The translations under genes and the position numbers were made by a program. From contig JAPTUI010000136.1 in the NCBI GenBank assembly GCA_028067895.1, positions 1 to 19,588 on the forward strand: 19,588 bases of DNA, written 5' to 3'. How positions within the stretch are numbered: position 1 is the stretch's first letter; each line of letters begins with the position of its first letter. This DNA comes from Pseudomonadota bacterium (GTDB lineage: Bacteria; Pseudomonadota; Gammaproteobacteria; Steroidobacterales; Steroidobacteraceae). Shown in pieces: positions 1 to 8,396 of the stretch. The notes under the pieces were generated by a model, which did no database searches, had not been told where the DNA came from, and was given only the letters and a program-made list of their open reading frames with translations.

Positions 1-1
1 G

Positions 2-1291
2 TCGGTTGCGTCGGGGGCCATTCTCATCGCCCATGAGCTGCTGCCCTCGCAGCTCGTGGGGCTCGAGACCGGCACTCTCGCGGGCATTTGTCTGGCCGCC
101 GGTGGTGCCACCTCACATGTGTCGATTCTGGCGGCCGCCGCGGGCATTCCCGCGCTGGTGGCGCTCGGCGGGGCGCTCGAGCACATCCAGGAAGGAACGA
201 CGCTGGTGCTCGATGCCGAGCGCGGCGAGCTGCTTGTCGATCCGGACGCGGCGGCCGTGGACGCGGTGCGCCGGCAGATTGCACAGGCTGCCGAGCGGCG
301 CGCCCGCGAGCGGCTGGCGGCGCAGCGGGAATGCCGTCTCGCCGATGGAACCCGCATCGAAGTCCTCGCCAACCTCGGCTCGGTGGCGGACGCGGAACTC
401 GCGGTGGGCAATGGCGCGGAGGGCTGCGGGCTGCTGCGCACCGAGTTCCTGTTTCTCGAGCGCCAGAGGGCGCCCGATGAGGCTGAGCAGCGCGCCGAGT
501 ATCAACGCATCGCGACCGCGCTCGCAGGGCGGCCGCTCACGGTGCGCACGCTGGACATCGGGGGTGACAAGCCGATTCCTTACCTGCCTCTGCCTCCCGA
601 GGAGAATCCTGCGCTCGGCCTGCGCGGCATCCGGACCAGTCTCTGGCGCGAGGCGCTGCTCGATGAGCAACTGCGCGCGGTGCTCGCGGTCGAGCCGTCC
701 GGACAATGCCGGCTGCTGCTGCCGATGATTACCGACGTGACGGAGATCCGGATCGTGCGTGCACACGTCGAGGACGCCTGCCGGCGTATCGGCCGGTCCG
801 CTGCGGTGGAACTCGGTGTGATGATCGAGACGCCCGCCTCGGCATTGATGGCCGACTCGCTCGCCCGCGAGGTCGACTTCTTTTCCATCGGCACCAACGA
901 TCTCACCCAGTACACCCTCGCGATGGACCGCGGCCACGCGCTGCTCGCTGCCCGTCTCGATGGGCTGCACCCGGCCGTGCTGCGCCTGATCGCGCGCACC
1001 GCCGAGGCGGCCCATGCCCGCGGGCGGCGCACCGCCGTGTGCGGCGGACTGGCGTCTGATCCGCAAGCGGTGCCGATCCTGGTCGGTCTCGGCGTGCATG
1101 AACTGTCGTGCGTGCCGGCGGTGATCCCGCAGATCAAGGCGCTGCTCGCAACGCTCACCCTCGAGCAGTGCCGCGAGCGAGCCGCGAGCGCGCTCGCGCA
1201 GGACTCGGCCGAGGCCGTACGCGCCCGCTGTGCCGCATGGGACGAGGCGGCCGGCGAACCGGCCGCGGCGGCGCGGTCCGTGCAACCGTGA
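2..1291 (+). CDS. ptsP: Phosphoenolpyruvate-protein phosphotransferase (PTS Enzyme I), C-terminal part, 5' end outside window
   Basis: The reading frame is open from base 2, so the N-terminus lies upstream of the window; about 429 residues are visible. Enzyme I takes phosphate from PEP onto a histidine and passes it to HPr in the cytoplasm. The active-site histidine is seen in GGATSHVSIL (His about residue 39 of the visible part). The PEP-binding barrel follows, with GLLRTEFLF, RTLDIGGDKP, ALGLRGIR, MIETPASALMA, FFSIGTNDLTQYTLA and the catalytic Cys in AVCGGLASDP. It ends 13 bases before the NagE-like permease gene, so the two are probably one operon for GlcNAc uptake. In related bacteria this Enzyme I is often the last part of a IIA-HPr-EI fusion; whether that holds here cannot be seen. 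The symbol is the generic family one. Confidence 0.95.
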   Translation, partial: SVASGAILIAHELLPSQLVGLETGTLAGICLAAGGATSHVSILAAAAGIPALVALGGALEHIQEGTTLVLDAERGELLVDPDAAAVDAVRRQIAQAAERRARERLAAQRECRLADGTRIEVLANLGSVADAELAVGNGAEGCGLLRTEFLFLERQRAPDEAEQRAEYQRIATALAGRPLTVRTLDIGGDKPIPYLPLPPEENPALGLRGIRTSLWREALLDEQLRAVLAVEPSGQCRLLLPMITDVTEIRIVRAHVEDACRRIGRSAAVELGVMIETPASALMADSLAREVDFFSIGTNDLTQYTLAMDRGHALLAARLDGLHPAVLRLIARTAEAAHARGRRTAVCGGLASDPQAVPILVGLGVHELSCVPAVIPQIKALLATLTLEQCRERAASALAQDSAEAVRARCAAWDEAAGEPAAAARSVQP

Positions 1292-1304
1292 TGGAATGGC
1301 TCCC

Positions 1305-3092
1305 ATGAAACAGATCCTCACCTCGCTACAGAAACTCGGCGGTGCGTTGATGCTGCCGATCGCGGTGCTGCCGGCCGCGGCCCTGCTGCTGCGGCTCGGC
1401 CAGCCCGATCTGCTGAACATCCCGGTCATGGCCGCCGCCGGGCAGGCGATCTTCGCCAATCTCGGCCTGCTGTTTGCGGTGGGTGTGGCGATCGGATTAG
1501 CGCGCGACAACCACGGTGCGGCCGGCTTGGCGGCAGCCGTGAGCTATCTGGTCATCAACAAGGGCGCCGCGGTATTCGTCGTGGCGCCGACGGCGGTGCT
1601 CGCCGGGGTTCCGGCACATGCGCACGCGCTGGTGATCGAGGCCTTCACCCGCAAGCAGCTCGCCGAGCTCACCGTCCCGGTGGGCATCGTCTCCGGTCTG
1701 ATGGGCGGGGCACTCTACAACCGCTTCCACAATTTCACGCTGCCGAGCTACTTGGCGTTCTTCGGCGGCCGGCGCTTCGTGCCCATCATCACCGGGTTCG
1801 TCGCGCTGCCGCTCGCCATCCTGCTCGGCATGCAGCTCGAGCACATCCAGCACGGCATGGACGCGCTCAGCCGCACGGTGCTCGCCTCGGGCCCGTGGGG
1901 TCTGTTCGTCTACGGCGTGCTGAACCGCTTGCTCATCGTCACCGGGCTGCACAACATCCTCAACAGCTTCGCCTGGTTCATCGTCGGGCACTATCACGGC
2001 GTCACGGGCGACATGAACCGCTTCTTCGCCGGCGATCCGCACGCCGGCGCCTTCATGGCTGGATTTTTTCCCGTGATGATGTTCGGCTTGCCGGCGGCCT
2101 GCCTCGCGATGTACCACACGGCTCGGCCGGAGCGCCGACCGGCGGTCGCCGGCCTGCTGTTGTCGATCGCGCTCACGTCGTTCCTGACGGGCGTCACCGA
2201 GCCGGTCGAGTTCACGTTCATGTTTCTCGCCCCGGGGCTGTACCTGGTGCACGCGCTGCTTACGGGCCTGGCGTTCGTCATTACGAACGCGCTCGATGTG
2301 CGGCTCGGATTTGGCTTCTCCGCCGGGCTGTTCGATTACATCCTGAATTTCAAGTACGCCACCCATCCGCTGCTGCTGCTGCCGATCGGCGCGGTGTACG
2401 TCGTGCTCTATTACTGCATCTTCCGCTACTCGATCGTGAAGTTCGATCTGAAGACTCCCGGTCGCGAAAACGAGGCACAGCCGGCCGCGGCGGCCCCTGC
2501 CGCCGCCGGGGGCGAGCGCGCGCGAGCGTATATCGCCGCGCTCGGCGGTCCGGGGAATCTCGAGTCCGTCAATGCCTGCACGACGCGGCTACGCCTGACG
2601 GTGCACGCGCAGAGTGCGGTCAACGAAGCGGCACTGAAGGCGCTCGGGGCGGTCGGGATGGTGCGTCCGACGCCGACGGCGCTGCAGGTCATCATCGGAC
2701 CGGTGGCGGAGCAAATCGCCGGAGAGATGCGCGAGGCACTGCAGAACATGCCGTCCGAGGCTGGGCCGGTCGTCGCTCCTGTGGCGTCTTCCGCCCCGAT
2801 CTCTGCGATCGGCATTCCGGCGGCTCCTGCCCTCGAGCCGGCGCAGATCCAGAGTCTGCTCGCGGCGCTCGGCGGTGCGGCGAACGTCCGGGACGTTGCG
2901 ACCGCATCGTCGCGGCTGCGCATCGCGCTCGCCGATGCGGGGCGTGTGAATGCTGAGGCACTGCAGCGCCTTGAGCTGCGCGGCAGCGCCTGGGTTGCTC
3001 CCGACTGCCTGCATGTCATCGTCGGCCCGGCGGCCCCGGCCACGGGAGCGAGTCTGCGTGCGATGCTCGGCGCAACGCCGTCACGCGCCTAA
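1305..3092 (+). CDS. nagE: NagE-like PTS permease, IIC-IIB plus a second, degenerate IIB domain
   Basis: This inner-membrane sugar permease of 595 residues imports and phosphorylates N-acetylglucosamine. The start at MKQILTSLQKLGGALMLP fits the family; an in-frame extension to 1230 overlaps the upstream gene and was not used. Residues about 1-385 form the IIC channel, with GLHNILNSFAWF, DMNRFFAGD, MMFGLPAA, LTGVTEPVEF and the linker FDLKTPGRE, all close to NagE of E. coli. The IIB domain (about 400-480) has the phosphorylated cysteine in NACTTRLRL (Cys425). A second IIB-like repeat (about 510-590) has the matching motif TASSRLRI, with Ala (about 534) where the cysteine should be, so it cannot carry phosphate in the usual way. 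No IIA domain is fused, so IIA must come from elsewhere, perhaps the upstream Enzyme I protein. Confidence 0.93.
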   Translation: MKQILTSLQKLGGALMLPIAVLPAAALLLRLGQPDLLNIPVMAAAGQAIFANLGLLFAVGVAIGLARDNHGAAGLAAAVSYLVINKGAAVFVVAPTAVLAGVPAHAHALVIEAFTRKQLAELTVPVGIVSGLMGGALYNRFHNFTLPSYLAFFGGRRFVPIITGFVALPLAILLGMQLEHIQHGMDALSRTVLASGPWGLFVYGVLNRLLIVTGLHNILNSFAWFIVGHYHGVTGDMNRFFAGDPHAGAFMAGFFPVMMFGLPAACLAMYHTARPERRPAVAGLLLSIALTSFLTGVTEPVEFTFMFLAPGLYLVHALLTGLAFVITNALDVRLGFGFSAGLFDYILNFKYATHPLLLLPIGAVYVVLYYCIFRYSIVKFDLKTPGRENEAQPAAAAPAAAGGERARAYIAALGGPGNLESVNACTTRLRLTVHAQSAVNEAALKALGAVGMVRPTPTALQVIIGPVAEQIAGEMREALQNMPSEAGPVVAPVASSAPISAIGIPAAPALEPAQIQSLLAALGGAANVRDVATASSRLRIALADAGRVNAEALQRLELRGSAWVAPDCLHVIVGPAAPATGASLRAMLGATPSRA

Positions 3093-3546
3093 CAGGTTCC
3101 GTGAGGCCCCGCGCGGGGCGCTTGGGTGGGCCCCTCCCTCCTGGTCAGTCGAACCCACATTGGGACGTCCGCGTCGACGTCTGAATCTTAGCGCGTGTTC
3201 ACGCCTCAACATCCTGCGTCCGAGTCGGATGTTATGGATCACGCTGTTGCGTCCGTGCATCGCCTGATGCACACCACAGAATACAAACACGACGATCCGA
3301 GACGAAAGGGTTGGCGCTTCGGCCGTAGTGAGGACTATAGTCTACACCCTGTCGGAATGATGCCGGAATGTCGCACGCGGACAACAGGTCGCGGCCTCCG
3401 GAGTCCCGCGAGCCGGTCTCGCGGATGCAGGAAGAATCCGCGCGAGGGGGTGGGGACGTGGTGCAGGCGACAAAACACGCAAAGCGAGAGTCGCGCGCGC
3501 TTCCCGCCCGGGTCGCTCATGCGTTTCTCCTTCGAATGGACCTGCC
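3093..3546. other. Intergenic region before the ECF sigma gene, with three hairpins
   Basis: No convincing gene is seen in these 454 bases. Three perfect inverted repeats are visible: GCCCC-GCGC-GGGGC at 3106-3119 just past the permease stop (possible terminator, but without a T-run), GTGCATC-GCCT-GATGCAC at 3255-3272, and CCGCGAG-CCGGT-CTCGCGG at 3406-3424, in the likely 5' leader of the sigma gene. A 60-codon ORF at 3368-3550 overlaps the sigma start by four bases (GTGA). It has no recognisable features and is probably chance, though a leader ORF cannot be ruled out. The 10-bp palindrome GACTATAGTC is at 3333-3342. Confidence 0.5.
3311..3341 (+). promoter_or_regulatory. Candidate sigma-70-like promoter of the fecI-fecR operon
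   Basis: TTGGCG at 3311-3316 and TATAGT at 3336-3341 are separated by 19 bases, slightly longer than ideal. The -10 sits inside the palindrome GACTATAGTC, which could be an operator. It lies about 205 bases upstream of the sigma factor start. This is a pattern match only. Confidence 0.3.
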
Positions 3547-4149
3547 GTGAACGCACGAAGCGCGGAGGCGTCACTCGACGCGGTCGCCGAATCCAACGGC
3601 GAGGGCATCGACGCCGGGGGTGCGCCGCTCGAAGACCGATCTGCCGCGCTTGCAGAAGTGGCTCGGCAGCACCATGCGCCGCTCGTCCGATTTCTGACGC
3701 AGCGGACCGGCTCGGTCGAGGTGGCCAAAGAGATCGCCCAGGATGCGTACGTCAAAGTGCTCGCGGTGGAGCGGCAGGGTTCGATCGCCTCATTGGCGAA
3801 TTACCTGTGGCGCTGTGCACTCAATCTCATGACGGATCACGGACGCCGTCGTGGCGTGCGCGAGCGATTCGTTCAAGCGGTTCGTACCGAAGCCGAGCAG
3901 CTCGCGCCCTCCGCCGAGGCAGTGGTCGACGCCCGACAGCGTCTGGAGATCATCGAGCAGGCGCTCGGGCACTTGCCGCCGCGCTGTTTCGAAGCGTTCA
4001 CCTTGCGCGTCGTTCAGGGGCTGCCTTTCGATGAGGTCGGGCAGGCCATGGGCATCAGCGGCCGGATGGCCAAAATCTATGTGGCTCGGGCGCTCGCCTA
4101 TCTGCATGCATCTCTCGACGACGGGGACGGCGGGAGTGCCGCACCGTGA
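3547..4149 (+). CDS. ECF sigma factor, FecI type
   Basis: This 200-residue extracytoplasmic-function sigma factor would direct RNA polymerase to a small set of promoters when released by the neighbouring FecR protein. Region 2 spans about residues 36-102 (HHAPLVRFLTQRTGSVEVAK, AQDAYVKV, ANYLWRCALNLMTDHGRRR). Region 4 spans about 132-190 (LPPRCFEAFTLRVVQGLPFD, then VGQAMGISGRMAKIYVARAL as the helix-turn-helix). The start is GTG at 3547; no ATG is available in frame before region 2 and the ribosome site is weak. The stop overlaps the FecR start by four bases, so translation is coupled. The order sigma, FecR, TonB receptor is the standard layout of surface-signalling systems. Here the signal is probably the lasso peptide made next door (inference). 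Confidence 0.9.
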   Translation: MNARSAEASLDAVAESNGEGIDAGGAPLEDRSAALAEVARQHHAPLVRFLTQRTGSVEVAKEIAQDAYVKVLAVERQGSIASLANYLWRCALNLMTDHGRRRGVRERFVQAVRTEAEQLAPSAEAVVDARQRLEIIEQALGHLPPRCFEAFTLRVVQGLPFDEVGQAMGISGRMAKIYVARALAYLHASLDDGDGGSAAP

Positions 4150-5228
4150 GACCCGCTGAGCTCCTCTACGAATTTGACGAGGATCGCTGGCTCGCGGCGC
4201 TCGAATGGCATGCGCTGCGATGTGCAGCCGATGCGTTGACGCCGCAGCAGCAGGAGGCGTGGCGACAGTGGGTCCTCGACGACGACAATCGCAGAGTGTA
4301 TGCAGCCTGCGCGCAGCTCTACCGAGACGCCCAGGGGCTGGAGGACTTTCAGGCCGTAGCGCGGAGCAATGCGACGCACGCGCATCAGAGTACCGGGAGC
4401 CTCTGGCGGTCCGTGCAATGGACGCTCGCCGGCGCGATACTCGCCATGTGCGCCGCGAGCGCGGTTCTCTTACGTCCGGAGGCACGACCGAAGCCCGTCG
4501 CACCCACGGCTGAGTACGCCACCGGCACTCCCTCCATCTACCGCACGGCCGCCCGGCAGACGCAGCGCGTCCGTCTCGGCGACGGATCGACCGTGATCCT
4601 CGGTGCACGAACGGTGCTCGAGGTCGCCTTTACTGCGCGGCGGCGCGCGCTCGATCTGAAGCGCGGCGAAGCCTGGTTCGACGTTGTCCACCGGATCCAC
4701 TGGCCGTTTGTGGTCACCGCAGGCGCGGAACGCATCCGTGATCTCGGCACGGCTTTCGTGGTCGATCGGGAGTCCGGGCGCACCGAAGTCACGGTGACCC
4801 AGGGCCAGGTCGAAGTCTCCCTCTCGGGCATGCCTCGCGCACCCCGTCTCGGGGGAGTGATCCTCAAGCGGCTCCGGCTGCGCCGCGGCGAGCGATTGGT
4901 GACCGGCGCACGGATCGCCGGAAAAATCCGACACATCAGTCCGCGCCTCGCACTCGGCTGGACGAGAGGTCGTCTCGAGTTCGTCGACGAACCCCTCGGA
5001 GTCATCGCGGAGAACCTTAGCCGCTATTCGCGTGCGCCCATCTCCGTGTCCCCCGCGGCCGCGAACCTTCATCTCACCACGCTGGTCCTCAGTCATCACA
5101 TTCCCGCGTGGCTGAACGGACTGAATCGGGTCCTTCCCGTTGTTGTCGTCCGCAATAAACGTGGCGCCTGCGTGCGACTGAATGCGTCTGTGATTACGCA
5201 TCAGGTAAACGATTGTCACGCGCCCTAA
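4146..5228 (+). CDS. FecR-family anti-sigma/sigma regulator
   Basis: This is a one-pass inner-membrane protein of 360 residues that holds the ECF sigma factor and relays a signal from the outer-membrane receptor. The cytoplasmic N-terminal part (about 14-60, WLAALEWHALRCAADALTPQ, then a short acidic turn) resembles the DUF4880 sigma-binding domain. One membrane helix lies at about 92-109 (WTLAGAILAMCAASAVLL). The periplasmic FecR domain covers about 138-225 (VRLGDGSTVILGARTVLEV, KRGEAWFDV, IRDLGTAFVV, TVTQGQVEV). The end (LALGWTRGRLEFVDEPLGVI) looks like the STN-like C-terminal domain that binds the receptor's signalling domain. GTG start, overlapping the sigma gene by four bases. Its stop codon runs straight into a hairpin before the receptor gene. 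Confidence 0.9.
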   Translation: MRPAELLYEFDEDRWLAALEWHALRCAADALTPQQQEAWRQWVLDDDNRRVYAACAQLYRDAQGLEDFQAVARSNATHAHQSTGSLWRSVQWTLAGAILAMCAASAVLLRPEARPKPVAPTAEYATGTPSIYRTAARQTQRVRLGDGSTVILGARTVLEVAFTARRRALDLKRGEAWFDVVHRIHWPFVVTAGAERIRDLGTAFVVDRESGRTEVTVTQGQVEVSLSGMPRAPRLGGVILKRLRLRRGERLVTGARIAGKIRHISPRLALGWTRGRLEFVDEPLGVIAENLSRYSRAPISVSPAAANLHLTTLVLSHHIPAWLNGLNRVLPVVVVRNKRGACVRLNASVITHQVNDCHAP

Positions 5229-5256
5229 ACTGACGTCGCACACGACGTATCAGTTT
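5227..5256 (+). terminator. Strong hairpin at the fecR stop codon, possible terminator or attenuator
   Basis: AAACTGA (5227-5233) pairs with TCAGTTT (5250-5256), and inside it CGTCG (5234-5238) pairs with CGACG (5243-5247) around a CACA loop, leaving a two-base TA bulge. The stem starts within the fecR stop codon and is followed by only a short T-rich stretch. It separates the GC-rich sigma/FecR pair from the receptor gene 108 bases on. It may limit read-through, leaving the receptor to its own promoter, or it may protect the mRNA end. Confidence 0.55.
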
Positions 5257-5363
5257 CTCAACCTCACGATGTCGGCATTCGCAGGATCCGTCCTCTGCCG
5301 GTTCCCTTCCCGAGTCACTGTCCGTCTCTTGACCCAAGACAACAGTGACGATCGGGGGACTCC

Positions 5364-8048
5364 ATGGTGTTTGACGTTGACAGCCTGATACAGCGCCGCG
5401 CGAACAGACTTCATGCACGGCTTCATCAATTTTTGGTTGCATCGCTCTGTGCGCTCCCGCTGGCGTTCGCAATGCCAGCCCAAGCCGGAGTTCTCGATCA
5501 CGTCACCATCTATCAAATTCGACCCGAAGGACTTCGCCAGGCACTACTTGCCTTCGGACGACAGGCGCACCTGCAGATCATCTTCCGCGGCGCCGAGCAT
5601 ACCGAACACGCAGTTCCGGGACTGTCAGGGCGATTTAGCGCTCGTGAAGTCATTGCCCGACTGCTGAAAGGAACCCACCTCACGTACTCCGTCACGGATC
5701 GGACCCTTGAGATCTTTCCGATGGCAAGGGGCGAGGTGCGCCGGCGCACCGAATCCGGCGGCTCACCGGCTGTGATTGAGAAGGAAGGCCCGACTGCACG
5801 CAGGCCGAAGACGTCGCGACAGTCACGGAACGCGGAAACGCCGCCCATCCTGCAGCAAGTCATCGTGACGGGTAGCCACATCAGCGGCGGTCCGCCGCCA
5901 TCTGAACCGATCATCAGCATCACGGCACGCCAGATCCGGGAATCCGGGTACCAGAGTGTCGAGCAACTGATGGCGTCGCTGCCGGAGGACCTGCATTCCG
6001 TCGGGTCCGAAGTCAATAATCTGCCCACGCAAAATGACGCCGGAAACCAGGCTGACGGATCTGGCGTCGACCTCCTCGGTATGGGATACGACTCGACCCT
6101 CGTGCTGGTGAATGGCCATCGTCTTGCGCCAGCCGGAATCAATGGCGCATTTACCGATATTTCCGTCATTCCGTTGAGCATGATCAAACGAATCGATGTA
6201 GTGACCGACGGCGCGTCCGCCATCTACGGATCCGATGCGATGGGGGGCGTCGTCAACTACATTCTGAAGGACAGACAGGAAGGCGGCGCAACATCTGTGG
6301 AATATGGGTCCGTAACACACGGGAGTCTCAATGACTATCGTGCGTCTCAATCCTATGGAATCAACTGGGCTTCCGGGCACGCGCTGGTAGCGTATGAATA
6401 TCACGACGAAACGCCATTGAACGCCGACGATCGCGCGTACAGCTTCAATTCCGTTCCGGGTCAGTTGACTCCATCCGTGACGACAAACAGCATCTACGTA
6501 ACTGGGGACGAGTCTCTGGGTCGAGACGTTTCCCTCAACGGTTCGGCCTTTTACTCACATCGTCGGGATTCCACGCTCGTGACCGCCGGAATCACGCTAG
6601 GTGCATACGTCGGTGTCACCCAGTACTCCTACTCGCTGGGCGCCGACATGTCGCTTCCACACCACTGGTCACTGCGGGCACGCGGGTCGTACGGAGGAAA
6701 TGACTCGCATACAAGCTCTACGGAGGGTCTTATCGCTGGGGATAACGCGCTCACGACCGGATCTCTGGTCGGTAGCGGGCCTGTGTTCCGGATGCCCGGC
6801 GGTAACGCAAAGGCAGCCATCGGTGTGCAATACCGGAAAGACTCTTTGTCGGCCTACTTCACCGGACTCTATGAAGTCGAGCAGGGTATTCGCAAGAGTC
6901 GTGAAGTGGACTCTGCGTTCGTCGAAGGCGAAATCCCGTTGCTTGGCCCCAGGAACGAAGGCGCTCATGGACAGAAACTCAATGTCGACGTCGCGGCGCG
7001 CCTCGATCACTATTCTGACTTCGGATCCACGACAAATCCGCGAATCGGAATCGCATGGCAGCCGGTACGGGGAATCAAGTTCAGAGGTACCCTCAGTAGA
7101 TCTTTCAAGGCGCCAAACTTCTATGAACTCTACGGTGGTACCTATACCTATCTAGTTAACTCGCCGGAAGCAACGCTACCCACCGGACAATCGACCGCCG
7201 TGCTCGTGCGAGTGGGAGCGAATCCCGGGCTTACGGCTGAGCGCTCTACTGAGTGGACGGTCGGCGTTGATTTTGAACCGAGAGAGCTCGAGGGACTGCA
7301 GGGACACATCACGTATTATGACGCACGGTTTACGAATAAGCTCGAGAACTCAATTGTTCCGTTTTTGGACGCGCTGGATAACGGAAATCTATATTCAGCC
7401 TATATCGTCCAAAATCCATCGTTCGCAGCACTAGAACAATACGTAAGCGCGTCTGACGCTTTTACAAATCTGACCGCGTATCCAGGCTATGGCCCGCCAA
7501 GACAACTCGCGGACGCGACGGCAATTGTTGATGATCGATTTCAAAATGTAGGAACAAGTCGTACCAAAGGACTGTTGGCGACAGTCAACTACACGCACCA
7601 GATCGATGGATATCGATATGACCTCGGATTTAGTGGGGCGTACATCTTTGCATTTGATAATCGAGTCGTTTCCGGCGCGCCGTCCTTCAGCACTCTGGGG
7701 ATATTTGGGCGACCGGTGAATTTCAGGGGGCGAATTTCCGTCGGCATGCACCATGAAGCATGGGGAATCAACGCATTTACGAACTACGTTAATCGATACG
7801 AGGATACGTCCGAACCGACACCCGTTCCGATTGCATCATGGACTACATTCGACTTCACGGCATCGTATCGGCTGTTTTACGGGAGGAATGGGTGGGGGCA
7901 TCCAACGCTAGATCTCTCCTGCATCAATTGTGCGGATCGGGCGCCGCCGGAAGTTTCGCAGCTGACGAGCAGCATGTTGGGGTACGACGGCGCCAACGCC
8001 AATCCCTTGGGTCGATTCATCAGTGCCACAGTCTCCATACGATGGTGA
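5364..8048 (+). CDS. TonB-dependent receptor with N-terminal STN signalling domain (candidate lasso peptide importer)
   Basis: This outer-membrane transporter of 894 residues is energised by TonB-ExbBD. It starts at an ATG 5 bases after a GGGGGA ribosome site. A signal peptide ends near AMPAQA (about residue 41). The STN domain covers about 46-118 (VTIYQIRPEGLRQALLAFG, GLSGRFSAREVIARLLKGT, YSVTDRTLEIFP); this domain contacts FecR. A TonB-box-like QQVIVTGSHI lies at about 164-173. The plug covers about 175-300 (VLVNGHRLAP, IKRIDVVTDGASAIYGSDAM, GGVVNYILK). A beta barrel follows, with typical motifs such as RLDHYSDFGSTTNPRIG, GTLSRSFKAPNFYELY and NPGLTAERSTEWTVGVDF, and it ends in the aromatic-rich strand ISATVSIRW. 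Followed by an isopeptidase gene and facing a lasso cluster, it most likely re-imports the mature lasso peptide, as proposed for receptors in astexin- and caulosegnin-type clusters. Base composition is clearly lower in GC than fecIR. Confidence 0.93.
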   Translation: MVFDVDSLIQRRANRLHARLHQFLVASLCALPLAFAMPAQAGVLDHVTIYQIRPEGLRQALLAFGRQAHLQIIFRGAEHTEHAVPGLSGRFSAREVIARLLKGTHLTYSVTDRTLEIFPMARGEVRRRTESGGSPAVIEKEGPTARRPKTSRQSRNAETPPILQQVIVTGSHISGGPPPSEPIISITARQIRESGYQSVEQLMASLPEDLHSVGSEVNNLPTQNDAGNQADGSGVDLLGMGYDSTLVLVNGHRLAPAGINGAFTDISVIPLSMIKRIDVVTDGASAIYGSDAMGGVVNYILKDRQEGGATSVEYGSVTHGSLNDYRASQSYGINWASGHALVAYEYHDETPLNADDRAYSFNSVPGQLTPSVTTNSIYVTGDESLGRDVSLNGSAFYSHRRDSTLVTAGITLGAYVGVTQYSYSLGADMSLPHHWSLRARGSYGGNDSHTSSTEGLIAGDNALTTGSLVGSGPVFRMPGGNAKAAIGVQYRKDSLSAYFTGLYEVEQGIRKSREVDSAFVEGEIPLLGPRNEGAHGQKLNVDVAARLDHYSDFGSTTNPRIGIAWQPVRGIKFRGTLSRSFKAPNFYELYGGTYTYLVNSPEATLPTGQSTAVLVRVGANPGLTAERSTEWTVGVDFEPRELEGLQGHITYYDARFTNKLENSIVPFLDALDNGNLYSAYIVQNPSFAALEQYVSASDAFTNLTAYPGYGPPRQLADATAIVDDRFQNVGTSRTKGLLATVNYTHQIDGYRYDLGFSGAYIFAFDNRVVSGAPSFSTLGIFGRPVNFRGRISVGMHHEAWGINAFTNYVNRYEDTSEPTPVPIASWTTFDFTASYRLFYGRNGWGHPTLDLSCINCADRAPPEVSQLTSSMLGYDGANANPLGRFISATVSIRW

Positions 8049-8396
8049 TCTGAATGACGCGCTGTGATAGCGCACGGACGCGCTTGCACTTACGGCGCAT
8101 CGGTAGGTGCCGGACGATATTTGAGTCTTCAATCATTCAGCAGGTCTCGAAAGTGTCATCGACTGTGCAAATCGGTGGTCGGAATTGCGGATGCGCCAAA
8201 TCACTGCAGAGGCAGAGAAATTCACCAATGAGCGAACTGTCGGTGATTGCGGAGATCTCGACGACCGGCAGTCTGCGAACGTATCGAACTCTCTGGCGTC
8301 CCGAAGTGCACGGGTGGGGACCTCCATGGGCTTGTGCTGTGAGCTCGGAGGGCACGCATAGGCGCGTGCGTGAACAGAAAATCCTGGAGTCGTGAC
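8049..8396. other. 348-base gap between receptor and isopeptidase genes; doubtful 113-codon ORF
   Basis: A perfect hairpin, GCGCT-GTGAT-AGCGC (8059-8073), lies 10 bases after the receptor stop, without a T-run. One ORF fills almost the whole gap (8054-8395, 113 codons), ending one base before the isopeptidase ATG. Its product is rich in Arg, Ser and Cys, has no signal peptide or recognisable domain, and its third codon positions look mixed. I treat it as unproven; a shorter start at 8228 is also possible. The gap more likely carries regulatory sequence for the isopeptidase gene. Confidence 0.35.

Noticed and set aside
3368..3550. 60-codon ORF ending in a four-base overlap with the sigma factor gene
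   Set aside because: Weak ribosome site, no recognisable domain; it sits in a region rich in hairpins, which fits a leader better.
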